From Gilvimarinus polysaccharolyticus (GTDB taxonomy: Bacteria; Pseudomonadota; Gammaproteobacteria; Pseudomonadales; Cellvibrionaceae), in the NCBI RefSeq assembly GCF_001187555.1, contig NZ_LFIJ01000003.1, positions 37,666 to 101,665 on the forward strand: 64,000 nt of DNA, given 5' to 3'. A program made the translations under genes and the position numbers. Shown here piece by piece: positions 50,634 through 59,345 of this stretch. The notes below the pieces were generated by a model. The model was not told the origin of the DNA, did no database searches, and worked only from the letters and a program-made list of their open reading frames with translations. Positions within the stretch are counted from its first letter, which is position 1. Each line of letters begins with the position of its first letter.

Positions 50634-51461
50634 CTACAGACAAGCCATTTTAGTGCCGTCACACATGAAGGCCTCAAACACATCATCGGTATCTTCGTTG
50701 TAGGTGGGTGACTGCATCCGCACCGTCGCCTCGGCAAAGATCACAAAACCTTCCTTGCCATTTGCACGACTGCCACACAACTCTTCATAGCTCGCGGTCA
50801 CCCCGGCGGCTTGGTTAACCTCCCCACGGTTCGCATCAGCAAAACGAGGGTCATCCACCGTGTGATGCTCATGGTAGCTGCCTGGGTCTTTGCGATTATT
50901 CAGCTCGCTTAATGAGCCAATAATACGATTCACCAACGGCACCATTAGCTTATAGCAATATTGGACACGAATTTTAAGCAGGTTGGCATCCTGAATATTG
51001 ACATCATCGACAGTGACATTTGAAGGCCGATACATTAGGTTATCGTTGGGTAAGGCGATGATGCCATCGGCCGTCGGCTCACCAAAGCCACCGGCATTAA
51101 TCATAGCCGAGGTTGGGTTAATACGAATAAAACGCGTGAAATTATCTACCTCATAAATCGCATCACGCCGTGTACCCCCACTCTCAACGCCCGCCGATAT
51201 GTCATCACGCATATCACCCAGCGATGCATTACTGGTAAACAATGGCGCCATGCCACGGATAAGTCCACGGCGCAAAGAACTGTAGGTCCCATTGTTGGTT
51301 GCTGCAACTCGAGCGGCCTGGAAAGTCGCGTAATTTAGTGTGGTTTTAGCCGAGTAGATAAACGCTATTTGTATCGCACCAAAAATCAGCAGCAACAGCA
51401 CGGGAATAATGATGATGAACTCAACCATCGCTTGGCCACGACTGCGGTTACTGTGGCTCAT
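50634..51461 (-). CDS. TadE-like pilus assembly protein
   Basis: This is a pseudopilin-like protein of the Tad (tight adherence) system. The N-terminus RGQAMVEFIIIIPVLLLLIFGA is the TadE-type segment: processing is expected after Gly, with Glu at +5, followed by a hydrophobic stretch. From ATG at 51461 it has 275 residues; ATG at 51467 adds two. The C-terminal periplasmic part is family-typical in having few conserved residues. It overlaps the end of the TPR gene and closes the operon in this window. Confidence 0.85.
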   Translation of the reverse strand: MSHSNRSRGQAMVEFIIIIPVLLLLIFGAIQIAFIYSAKTTLNYATFQAARVAATNNGTYSSLRRGLIRGMAPLFTSNASLGDMRDDISAGVESGGTRRDAIYEVDNFTRFIRINPTSAMINAGGFGEPTADGIIALPNDNLMYRPSNVTVDDVNIQDANLLKIRVQYCYKLMVPLVNRIIGSLSELNNRKDPGSYHEHHTVDDPRFADANRGEVNQAAGVTASYEELCGSRANGKEGFVIFAEATVRMQSPTYNEDTDDVFEAFMCDGTKMACL

Positions 51462-51957
51462 CAGCATTCATCACATCTATGGCGCCATCGTCTGGAAGCT
51501 CTGGCGTGCTATTGTTTGCTTTTTGCTGGGCAAGCCCAAAAGGCGTTAACACCGAATTTACCAACACTTGCACACGCTCTATTTGTGGGTCTGTTTTAGG
51601 CACTTGTTCATGCATGCTGGCAACCGTTTGAGTCAAGATTTGGGCCTGAACATAGCTAAGGTTAATCCAAGCGCTGGTAAATTGTGGGTCAATCCTCAAA
51701 GCCCGCTCATACGCCGCTACCGCTTCTGGGTATCGCCCAAGCTGAGCAAGGCAATTACCTACCCTTAGCCAGCTGTGAATGTGTAGCGGTAATGCCTCTA
51801 TCACTTTGCGATACTCGGTTAACGCTGGCTGATAATTGCTTTGCTGATAGAATCGCTCGGCGCGCTCTTGGTTCGCAAAAACATCTTCGGCACTGTACTG
51901 CTGAGTACTGCACGCGCTGAGCAAGAATATCAGAGCTACTATTATTCCACGATACAT
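51448..51957 (-). CDS. TPR lipoprotein, TadD-like
   Basis: The 169-residue protein has a lipobox (LLSACS) and tetratricopeptide repeats at about residues 30-100 (AERFYQQSNYQPALTEYRKV, GNCLAQLGRYPEAVAAYERA, LRIDPQFTSAWINLSYVQAQ). In Tad systems, TadD is a TPR lipoprotein needed for pilus secretion. Its start overlaps the DUF192 gene by 16 bases and its end overlaps the TadE-like gene. Confidence 0.88.
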   Translation of the reverse strand: MYRGIIVALIFLLSACSTQQYSAEDVFANQERAERFYQQSNYQPALTEYRKVIEALPLHIHSWLRVGNCLAQLGRYPEAVAAYERALRIDPQFTSAWINLSYVQAQILTQTVASMHEQVPKTDPQIERVQVLVNSVLTPFGLAQQKANNSTPELPDDGAIDVMNADEPQ

Positions 51958-52292
51958 AGATCCCCCACTTGTAAACCTAATCGTTCGAGTTCACCGGCGC
52001 AAAACTCAAACACTTTGCGTGCCCCTAAGGCTTGGCTGACACGCCAAGGCCTAACGTTGCTAACAACTTTAATCACACTACCCGTACGACTGACATACAC
52101 AACATCTAGTGCGTAACCCATAAAAAATGTATGTACGCTATTACACGGTTGTATGCATAAAGCTGTGCCCGGCAGTGGCGCCGGACGCGCCAACAAACCA
52201 CGCAATCTTTGCCAATAGGTATTGGCAAAATAAGTTCGCGTCTGCCCCAGCGTCAGATTATTACGCCGCCACACGACTGAGCGCTCGATCAA
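51942..52292 (-). CDS. DUF192 family protein
   Basis: This 116-residue protein matches DUF192 (COG1430): FANTYWQRLRGLLARPAPLP, CNSVHTFFMGYALDVVYV and VGDLCIVE. No signal peptide is visible, although many DUF192 proteins are exported. The start codon is TTG at 52292, overlapping the tadC stop as TTGA, which implies coupling to TadC translation. The function is unknown; its place between tadC and the TPR gene suggests a Tad-related role. Confidence 0.88.
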   Translation of the reverse strand: MIERSVVWRRNNLTLGQTRTYFANTYWQRLRGLLARPAPLPGTALCIQPCNSVHTFFMGYALDVVYVSRTGSVIKVVSNVRPWRVSQALGARKVFEFCAGELERLGLQVGDLCIVE

Positions 52293-53173
52293 AAGGTGCC
52301 CTGCTCAATATACTTAACGACAATCGGAAACAATAAGATAATAAACGTTAACGGGAAAATAAAAATCACCAGCGGAATAACTAACTTTACCGGCGCCTCC
52401 ATTGCCATTTTTTCGGCACGCTGAAAGCGCTCATTAAGCCGCTGTTTAGCTTGAATAAGCAGCGTGTTTTTCATGCTTGAGCCCATTTTCTCGGCTTGGA
52501 CTACAGCACGTACAAACACCGAGATGTCTTTAAGATCCACCCTGTCGGCTAAACGGTTAAGTGCATCACCTCGGGTTTGGCCAGAGCTTATATCACGTAA
52601 AACAATACGAAACTCATTACGCATTGCGCCGCGCGGGCCTTTCTCTACGGCCTGTTTTAAAGCGCCGGCAAAGTTAAGACCCGCATCAACACACATGGTC
52701 AGGTACTCTAAATATACTGGCAACGAGCGAATTAATTCGGCATCACGTTTACGACGAGTATCCTTAACCCAAGCTACCGGCAAAAAATAACCACCCAGAG
52801 CTAACAAAACTAACAGCAGTGGATCCACCTCGCCAGAGCTCGCCAGCGCCATCCAACCTAAACAGGGTAATAATAAAGCAATGACAAAACGCGCTGAGAT
52901 ATACTCTTCAGCGGTCACCATAAAACTTACGCCATTTTTTTGCAGCTGATTATCGACCTTGGTTAAATAGGAGCTTGGCAAATTACTTCCTAATACATAA
53001 GTTGCTAAACGAACCAGTGGCCAGATCGGGCGCATAAAAGCTGGCGGCTCATCCATATAAGCCCGCTCTTCGTCGGTTAGCAAATAAGCTAATGCGGCAA
53101 AGAAATAAATACAGGCTATAACCGCACCAGCCACGGCAGCACCGGCCGAGAGTGCGACAATGTTACTCATCAT
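52289..53173 (-). CDS. tadC: TadC-like inner-membrane platform protein
   Basis: This 294-residue T2SSF-domain protein pairs with TadB as the inner-membrane platform of the Tad pilus. It has N-terminal helices, a cytoplasmic domain with YLEYLTMCVDAGLNFAGALK and GDALNRLADRVDLKDISVFV, and a C-terminal helix pair ending FPIVVKYIEQGTF. It lies 9 bases after tadB. Confidence 0.92.
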   Translation of the reverse strand: MMSNIVALSAGAAVAGAVIACIYFFAALAYLLTDEERAYMDEPPAFMRPIWPLVRLATYVLGSNLPSSYLTKVDNQLQKNGVSFMVTAEEYISARFVIALLLPCLGWMALASSGEVDPLLLVLLALGGYFLPVAWVKDTRRKRDAELIRSLPVYLEYLTMCVDAGLNFAGALKQAVEKGPRGAMRNEFRIVLRDISSGQTRGDALNRLADRVDLKDISVFVRAVVQAEKMGSSMKNTLLIQAKQRLNERFQRAEKMAMEAPVKLVIPLVIFIFPLTFIILLFPIVVKYIEQGTF

Positions 53174-53182
53174 AATCTCACC

Positions 53183-54055
53183 TCAACTGTCGATACTGGT
53201 GATTTTGCGAATAAACACAAAACCCATAATTTGCATAAACACCATGACTGTTAGCACCATCAGCCCTTCACGTGTGGTGTAGAGTTTGCGCATAGCTTCG
53301 GGCTCGATAAAACTTAACAGTACCGCCAGCGCTACCGGCAGCATGGCCATAAAAGTACCCTGTGCTCGGCCCTGCGCGGTAAGTGAGTCGATCTTACCTT
53401 CCATGGTTTTTTTACGGCGAAGTGTTTCTGCCATACTTTGAATCGTCTCAACCAAATTTCCGCCCACTTCACGGCTGATGCGCACTGCAGAGCTGGCCAT
53501 AATAAAACTTTGTAGTGGGATACGTTTTTCCAGCTCGATTAAGCTATCTTCTAGCGTTACGCCTAACTGCATTCTTTTTACTAACATACCAAACTCTTGG
53601 CTGGCCGGCACAGGTGACTGCTTAACCACATCGGCCAATGCCATATTTAGGCTCGCGCCAGCCTGTAAACTGCTCGATAGCATCATAAAAATATCGGGCA
53701 GCTGATCTTCAAATTTACTCAAGCGTTTTTTGCGCATGCGTCCCCATATGGCGCCTGGGACAATCAATAACACCACAAAAACTCCAGCGGTTATTACCCA
53801 TAATTGAAACAGGGCATGTACACCTATAGGCACCAAGATCAAAACAAGCAGATTGAGTAAAAATAGCTGCGAGGAGTCCATAAAGATAAACATCTCCGAC
53901 AGCTCTTGATTGGCATTAGAGGTGAATTTTTGGCGATAAAAGCCCATAAAATCACCAGCCCCACGTGTTACAGCAACGGCCAAACACATAGCTGCGACAA
54001 ACGCCAACACCACCACTAACGCCAATATACCTAGGTCAGACATTTCAGCCTTCAT
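53183..54055 (-). CDS. tadB: TadB-like inner-membrane platform protein
   Basis: This 290-residue T2SSF-domain protein forms the platform with TadC. LPDIFMMLSSSLQAGASLNM and ALADVVKQSP define the cytoplasmic domain; membrane helices flank it at both ends. Its ATG overlaps the tadA stop by four bases (ATGA). Confidence 0.93.
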   Translation of the reverse strand: MKAEMSDLGILALVVVLAFVAAMCLAVAVTRGAGDFMGFYRQKFTSNANQELSEMFIFMDSSQLFLLNLLVLILVPIGVHALFQLWVITAGVFVVLLIVPGAIWGRMRKKRLSKFEDQLPDIFMMLSSSLQAGASLNMALADVVKQSPVPASQEFGMLVKRMQLGVTLEDSLIELEKRIPLQSFIMASSAVRISREVGGNLVETIQSMAETLRRKKTMEGKIDSLTAQGRAQGTFMAMLPVALAVLLSFIEPEAMRKLYTTREGLMVLTVMVFMQIMGFVFIRKITSIDS

Positions 54056-55725
54056 GATTGAAAGATGCTCATATCGACTGTGACTCCCCGACTGCGAAGC
54101 TCTTCATAAAAAGCCGGTACTACACCCGTCGCTGCATAGTGACCAACCACCTTACCGTTTTCGTCAAATCCGGTTTGTTGATAGCGAAAAATATCGGTTA
54201 ACTGAATAGTGTTACTTTCTATGCCGGTCACTTCAGAGACACAACTAACACGACGAGAACCATCACCAAAACGAGTTTGCTGAATAACGATATCAACCGC
54301 TGAAGCCACCTGTTCACGAATCGCGGATACCGGTAAGTCCATTCCCGCCATCAGTACCATCACCTCAAGGCGACGCAGCATATCTCTTGGCGAGTTAGCG
54401 TGCGCAGTTGTCAATGAGCCGTCATGGCCGGTGTTCATCGCCTGCAGCATATCAAGCGCTTCGCCACCCCGGCACTCGCCCACTACAATTCGATCGGGCC
54501 GCATCCGCAAACAGTTTTTTACCAACTCCCGAATAGTGACCTGACCTTTACCCTCCATATTAGCTGGCCGTGCCTCAAGCGAAACCACATGCGGTTGCAC
54601 TAAGCGCAATTCGGCGGCATCCTCTACAGTAATGACACGATCTTCCATAGGAATAAAGTTAGATAAAATATTTAGCAGTGTCGTTTTGCCCGAGCCAGTA
54701 CCGCCGGAAACGATAATGTTAGAGCGCTGCTCAACACACATGCGCATAAAGGTAACCATCGCCTCATTGGCTGACCCGTAACGTATTAGATCTCGATCTG
54801 TAAGTTTCTTTTCTGAAAACTTACGAATAGTTATGCACGGCCCGCGTAGTGCCAGCGGTGGAATAATAGCGTTTACCCGCGAACCATCTCGCAGCCTAGC
54901 ATCTACCATCGGAGAACTTTCATCGATACGTCGCCCCAAAGGCGAGACGATTCTCTCAATAGTCGCCATGACCGCTTCATCACTTGTAAAAGTAACAGGA
55001 GAGCGAATCAGCTGGCCGTCGCGCTCGATATAAATATCGTCAAAAGCATTCACCATCACTTCGGTGACTGACGGATCATCCAATAGTTGCTCTAGCGCGC
55101 CTAAACCGACAGTTTCATCCAAGACAATTTTTTTCAACCGCGACTTATCCATCCCCTGCGGTAATTTGTGACCAATGCTCTGCAGCACGGTTTCAATAAT
55201 GTCGCCCAACTGACTGCGAACATCTTCATCACTTAGCGTATCTGTGTGCATACGCTTTAGGTCCATCTGCCTAACCAGCTCTTTATGAACGTATTTGGCC
55301 CACGTCATGTATTCGCTGCGCAGTCGCTCTTGCTGATCGGCCCCAGCGGCGAGCGTTCCTAGCACTGTAGTCTCAGAGATATCCGGCTCTAAATCTAGAT
55401 CGTCGCGCAAGCCGTCGGCACCTTCGGCAGGGCTGTGATCCGTTACCGTAGCGATAAAACCGCCAAAACCAATTTCATCACCTTCGGCCAAGGGTCCGTG
55501 CCGCTCAATGGTTTTACCGTTTACGGTCACACCTGAGCCGCGACTAATATCCAGCACAAACACGCCTGACAACTCTTTTTCAAAGCGCAAATGTTTTGGC
55601 GCCACTTTCCAGCCACGCACACGCAAAATAACATCGCGAGAGCGACCTAACTCACAGCTATCGGCACCGCAACGAACTGAATCTTGCCATTTTCCGTCTT
55701 TACTACTGACTGTAATTTCAAACAC
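54052..55725 (-). CDS. tadA: TadA/CpaF secretion ATPase with N-terminal FHA domain
   Basis: TadA powers assembly of the Flp/Tad pilus. The 557 residues start with an FHA domain (about 1-98: CELGRSRDV, KHLRFEKE, VLDISRGSGVTVNGK), which in other proteins binds phosphothreonine. A linker with an acidic stretch follows. The CpaF ATPase domain has Walker A GGTGSGKTT near residue 346, VEDAAELRL, the Walker B region RPDRIVVGECRG and TTAHANSPRD. The gene lies 9 bases after the secretin gene, and no tadZ is found between them, as would be usual. Whether FHA replaces a regulatory role of TadZ is unknown. Confidence 0.94.
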   Translation of the reverse strand: MFEITVSSKDGKWQDSVRCGADSCELGRSRDVILRVRGWKVAPKHLRFEKELSGVFVLDISRGSGVTVNGKTIERHGPLAEGDEIGFGGFIATVTDHSPAEGADGLRDDLDLEPDISETTVLGTLAAGADQQERLRSEYMTWAKYVHKELVRQMDLKRMHTDTLSDEDVRSQLGDIIETVLQSIGHKLPQGMDKSRLKKIVLDETVGLGALEQLLDDPSVTEVMVNAFDDIYIERDGQLIRSPVTFTSDEAVMATIERIVSPLGRRIDESSPMVDARLRDGSRVNAIIPPLALRGPCITIRKFSEKKLTDRDLIRYGSANEAMVTFMRMCVEQRSNIIVSGGTGSGKTTLLNILSNFIPMEDRVITVEDAAELRLVQPHVVSLEARPANMEGKGQVTIRELVKNCLRMRPDRIVVGECRGGEALDMLQAMNTGHDGSLTTAHANSPRDMLRRLEVMVLMAGMDLPVSAIREQVASAVDIVIQQTRFGDGSRRVSCVSEVTGIESNTIQLTDIFRYQQTGFDENGKVVGHYAATGVVPAFYEELRSRGVTVDMSIFQS

Positions 55726-55734
55726 AAGGTAACC

Positions 55735-57030
55735 TTAATCGACTAAGCCGGTTTTCATGTACTTCTCATGCTCTGACACATATTCACTCATGCGGTTAAG
55801 CGCTTTTTGGTTCGGGCCAGACTTTAAATCTGTCAAAATATGTGGCGTAAGAAATATCACCATTTCGGTATCGCCACCAGAAAAGCTCTTGGACTTGAAA
55901 AGCTCTCCTAAAATTGGAATATCGGCTAACCATTTCACCTTGCTTACCGTGGCTTGCTCTTCCCGAGTAATAAGCCCTGAAAGCACCAAGGTATCACCCG
56001 GCTTAAGTTTTATATCGTTAGACGTTGCACGTTTTTTAAATGCCGGCTGGCCATCAACTGCCTGAGCCAAATCCAACTGGCTAATTGAAACCTCGACACG
56101 AGCAGAAATATTGTCGTACAAATCCAACTTAGGAAGAATACTCAACATCACACCGTAATCTTTGTACTCCACGCTAGAACCACTGAGCGAGCTGGTAATC
56201 ACCGGCACTTCACCGCCAACGGTCAACTCTGCCTCACCACCACTGCGAGCACTCAAACGCGGCGAAGATAACACTAATGCCGAGCCCGTTTGCTCCAGCA
56301 AATCAATCATCGAGGTGATATCACTAGCAATGCCGAATAACACACCACGGGCTCCACTTTCGTAGCCATAACCGCCTTTCCCCTCTTCGGTCCAAGCGCC
56401 TATTAAACTACCTGACGCTCCCCATGCACTGCCATAATGTAAACTCGGGCCAGAAAAGCTCTTTTGCCAATTAATACCCAACTCTTCGGTTTTGCTGCGA
56501 TTAAATTCGGCTATTTGAACATCAAAATAAATCATCTTTTGCTCAAACTCATTGGTCGTTCGCGCAAGAATTATTAAATCTTCATACAGCCCGGCTACGA
56601 TCTCTACTTTCTCCATATCTCGCGCTTCAAGTGTGCCATCAACCACTACATGGCGGCCCGCCGTTTTAATGCTGATGCCTGGAATTGAGCCTATTAAATT
56701 ACGAATTTCGCTCAACTCACGACTACTACTAAAAACTTGCACGATGGAGATATTCATACTCTCACGCGAGCCATCGGCAAACCAAACTTGCATATTGGTT
56801 TCGCCCACAGTATTTGCCGTTAGCACGACCTCTCCACTTTTCAGTAATGTAGAGCCTACAAGATCGGATTTACCCACCGAAATACGCAAAGCCTCTGGCA
56901 GCTCAATAACCTTAGACTCACCCTCAAATAACTGCATGTCTTTTGGTAAAACTCGCGCCTCCGCTACCGCCACCAAGGCCAGCAACCACACCCCCAATAC
57001 ACTTCGAATTTTCATAACTCTAATATCCAT
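55735..57030 (-). CDS. cpaC: RcpA/CpaC-like secretin
   Basis: The secretin forms the outer-membrane ring of the Tad machine. It has a signal peptide (MKIRSVLGVWLLALVAVAEA), an N-terminal domain with LFEGESKVIELPEALRISVG, a BON-like segment (HVVVDGTLEARDMEKVEIV), and the C-terminal secretin core with SPRLSARSGGEAELTVGGEV, LKPGDTLVLSGLITREEQ and LGELFKSKSFSGGDTEMVIF. ATG at 57030 gives 431 residues; ATG at 57015 (MKIRS) is an equal alternative, and neither has a strong ribosome site. Confidence 0.92.
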   Translation of the reverse strand: MDIRVMKIRSVLGVWLLALVAVAEARVLPKDMQLFEGESKVIELPEALRISVGKSDLVGSTLLKSGEVVLTANTVGETNMQVWFADGSRESMNISIVQVFSSSRELSEIRNLIGSIPGISIKTAGRHVVVDGTLEARDMEKVEIVAGLYEDLIILARTTNEFEQKMIYFDVQIAEFNRSKTEELGINWQKSFSGPSLHYGSAWGASGSLIGAWTEEGKGGYGYESGARGVLFGIASDITSMIDLLEQTGSALVLSSPRLSARSGGEAELTVGGEVPVITSSLSGSSVEYKDYGVMLSILPKLDLYDNISARVEVSISQLDLAQAVDGQPAFKKRATSNDIKLKPGDTLVLSGLITREEQATVSKVKWLADIPILGELFKSKSFSGGDTEMVIFLTPHILTDLKSGPNQKALNRMSEYVSEHEKYMKTGLVD

Positions 57031-57056
57031 AATGATCTTTGTTTTGTGTGGCAGGT

Positions 57057-59294
57057 TTACTGCAAGCGCACGCGACGCACCGGCACTATACCTTCTTCGT
57101 CGTTGCCGCCAGGGATAAACTCAATATAGTCTACCTCGCGGGTTATTTTAGCTGCACCGCTCTCACGTATTTCATCGGCCACGTCACTGCGGTTTTCGGT
57201 TGAAACCACCACACCTTTAGTGATAACTCGACCATCTGCAGCGATTACTTTGCCGTCTTTTAATTCACCGATGACATTACCTTTTTCATCAACTACTTTG
57301 CCATCAACAAGTCGACCTATAATATTGCCATTGGCGTCGCGCACGACCTGAACCTGCTCTCCGACTTCTTGACCGCTTTCATTCAGTACCGCTTGACCTA
57401 CCGTTCCCAGCACACTGCCATCTGTGGCAACCGCAGTACCATCTTGGTTAATGCGCCCAACAATATTGCCTCGACTATCAATTACAGCTTTTTCAACACG
57501 TCCCAGAAGTTCGCCATTCACGCCGGTGACAGTACCGTCTTTATTTACATTACCTACAACATTACCATTGGCATCAATCACTTTGCCATTCACCACCCGA
57601 CCAACAACATTACCGTCGGCATCGCGTACGACTTCTTCGACCTTGCCGATGATATTGCCACTGGCATCACGCACAACATCTTCAACGCTGCCAATCACTT
57701 TGCCGTCACTGCCCACCATGACTTTCTTATTGGTTCCCGGAATCGTCGTCATACGGCCAACCACATTACCATCACGGTCAAGCATTACCTGTTCGACAGC
57801 GCCAAGAGTCTCACCTCTAAGATTTACAGCATTGCCATTTTCATCAACGCGGCCCACCACTTTGCCATTGGCATCGATGACTTGACCATCGACTATACGG
57901 CCGACCACATTACCGTTTTTATCACGCACCACTTGGGCTACTTGTGAGCGAGTCTGAGGCACTGAAGAATCACTCAAATCGACGACATTACCTTGCGCAT
58001 CAAGAGCAACATTTTTCTGTATCACCCCGAGCAATTCGCCTGTTTCAGACACAGCCGCACCATCTTTATTGATCCGACCAACAATCTTTCCCGACTTATC
58101 AACGACAACTTTCTCGGTACGACCCAATACTCGGCCACTACTATCAGTTACGCTACCATCGGCATTAACACGGCCAATGACTTGGCCATTTGCATCGACC
58201 AATTCACCATTTACCACACGGCCAATTACCTTGCCGCTTTTATCTCGCACAACTTGCTCGACCTTGCCAACAATGTTGCCGCTGGCATCACGAACAACAT
58301 CAGAGCGCTCGCGAACTCGCAACATCGGATCATCTTTACTAACGTTCTCTACAATTGACCCTAATGCTGTGCCATCAAAAGCTACAGGTTTACCATCAAC
58401 TACTTTGCCGATGATATTGCCATTAGCATCAACGACGTTATCACCGACAACTCGCCCAATAGGGTTACCATTTTCATCCAACACCACACTAATCAGTGGC
58501 TCAGGTTCGGGCTCTAGCAGGACGTCGGCGCGAATAAAGTCAAACTCAGCCATACTGGTATCTTCTGGGTGACGCAGCACAGCAAACATCTCTCCGGTCA
58601 CCTCGGCTAACTGAACGCGAGCCACTTGGCGAGGCGTCAAGCTCAAGGTAATAATAGTGAACTCCATATTAAAACCATCTGCCGAGTTTTGCTGCCGCGA
58701 GCGCTCATAGCGCCGGCCGGTATAATCTTCACGCCCGGCCGATAAAACGATGACTTTTTCCAATACTGGCATAACCACTTGATTTACTTCTTGCTTCGAA
58801 CCTTCAACAAAACCTAGATTCTCAAGGTTAAACTCCCCCATCAAATCTATTGTGTCTCCTGGGCGCAATAGACCGTCAAACGAATCAACTTTATTTACTT
58901 TGACACTAAAAGCACGATGACCAAGTTCTACCGTCTCAGAGAAAGTTTCGGCTTTGGTGCCAGTGATCGCTTCAACCGTCATCACCCTGCCCGCCTTCAG
59001 CGGCGAGGCAATGGTACGATTTAATACTTTTTTATAAGCAGAAGCAGGAATGAAATTAGAAGGTAGGAACTTTTTAGGAACGTCCAACTTACCAATAGCA
59101 TCACGTGTAATGGTATCGCCTTTATTTAAATCACGTTTAGGCACTACCACCGCTATAGTCTCTACCCGCTGCGGTTGATTAGCACGACGATAACGATCTT
59201 CTACCGACTTTAAGTAATAGACAGTTAAGAACGCCGCGACAACACCGCACACTATCGCGATCATAAATAGGCGCGAGCCAGACATTTGCTTCAT
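57057..59294 (-). CDS. cpaB: CpaB/RcpC-like pilus protein with long repeat domain
   Basis: CpaB/RcpC proteins are periplasmic Tad components. I use ATG at 59294 (MKQMSGSRL, GGGGA just upstream), giving 745 residues; typical CpaB has about 250-300. An N-terminal helix (about 9-29) leads to an SAF domain (RVETIAVVVPKRDLNKGD to RTIASPLKAGRVMTVEAI) and an RcpC/CpaB domain (HRAFSVKVNKVDSFDGLLRP, GDTIDLMGE) to about residue 260. Then come roughly 25 degenerate units of about 13-17 residues (D-x-x-G-x-V-V-G-R-V) to about residue 694. The C-terminal tail is charged and ends VPVRRVRLQ. It precedes cpaC by 26 bases. The repeat region could be an extended, possibly beta-structured stalk (inference). Confidence 0.9.
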   Translation of the reverse strand: MKQMSGSRLFMIAIVCGVVAAFLTVYYLKSVEDRYRRANQPQRVETIAVVVPKRDLNKGDTITRDAIGKLDVPKKFLPSNFIPASAYKKVLNRTIASPLKAGRVMTVEAITGTKAETFSETVELGHRAFSVKVNKVDSFDGLLRPGDTIDLMGEFNLENLGFVEGSKQEVNQVVMPVLEKVIVLSAGREDYTGRRYERSRQQNSADGFNMEFTIITLSLTPRQVARVQLAEVTGEMFAVLRHPEDTSMAEFDFIRADVLLEPEPEPLISVVLDENGNPIGRVVGDNVVDANGNIIGKVVDGKPVAFDGTALGSIVENVSKDDPMLRVRERSDVVRDASGNIVGKVEQVVRDKSGKVIGRVVNGELVDANGQVIGRVNADGSVTDSSGRVLGRTEKVVVDKSGKIVGRINKDGAAVSETGELLGVIQKNVALDAQGNVVDLSDSSVPQTRSQVAQVVRDKNGNVVGRIVDGQVIDANGKVVGRVDENGNAVNLRGETLGAVEQVMLDRDGNVVGRMTTIPGTNKKVMVGSDGKVIGSVEDVVRDASGNIIGKVEEVVRDADGNVVGRVVNGKVIDANGNVVGNVNKDGTVTGVNGELLGRVEKAVIDSRGNIVGRINQDGTAVATDGSVLGTVGQAVLNESGQEVGEQVQVVRDANGNIIGRLVDGKVVDEKGNVIGELKDGKVIAADGRVITKGVVVSTENRSDVADEIRESGAAKITREVDYIEFIPGGNDEEGIVPVRRVRLQ
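57213..58493 (-). repeat. degenerate tandem repeats coding the CpaB C-terminal domain
   Basis: About 25 protein units follow D/N-x-x-G-x-(V/I)-(V/I)-G-x-(V/I), with common forms VVRDASGNIVGKVE, VVNGKVIDANGNVVGNVN and VVRDANGNIIGRL. They fall into longer super-repeats of roughly 105-115 residues, in which units recur in the same order (RD unit, NG-VxDANG unit, NxDG unit, xxxGELLG unit). At DNA level some blocks match closely, as expected from unequal recombination. Confidence 0.85.
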
Positions 59295-59345
59295 TGTTTT
59301 CCCCAAGTTTTTCTGTGGGAGCAAAAAGCCCCGATTTTAATATTG

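Noticed and set aside
57213-58493. CRISPR-like periodicity
   Set aside because: The repeats are degenerate, coding and in frame with CpaB; no conserved direct repeat with unique spacers and no cas genes.
57369-58572. Several long plus-strand frames opposite the CpaB repeats
   Set aside because: The periodic DNA of the repeat array keeps antisense frames open; their Thr/Pro-rich repeats mirror the coding strand repeats.
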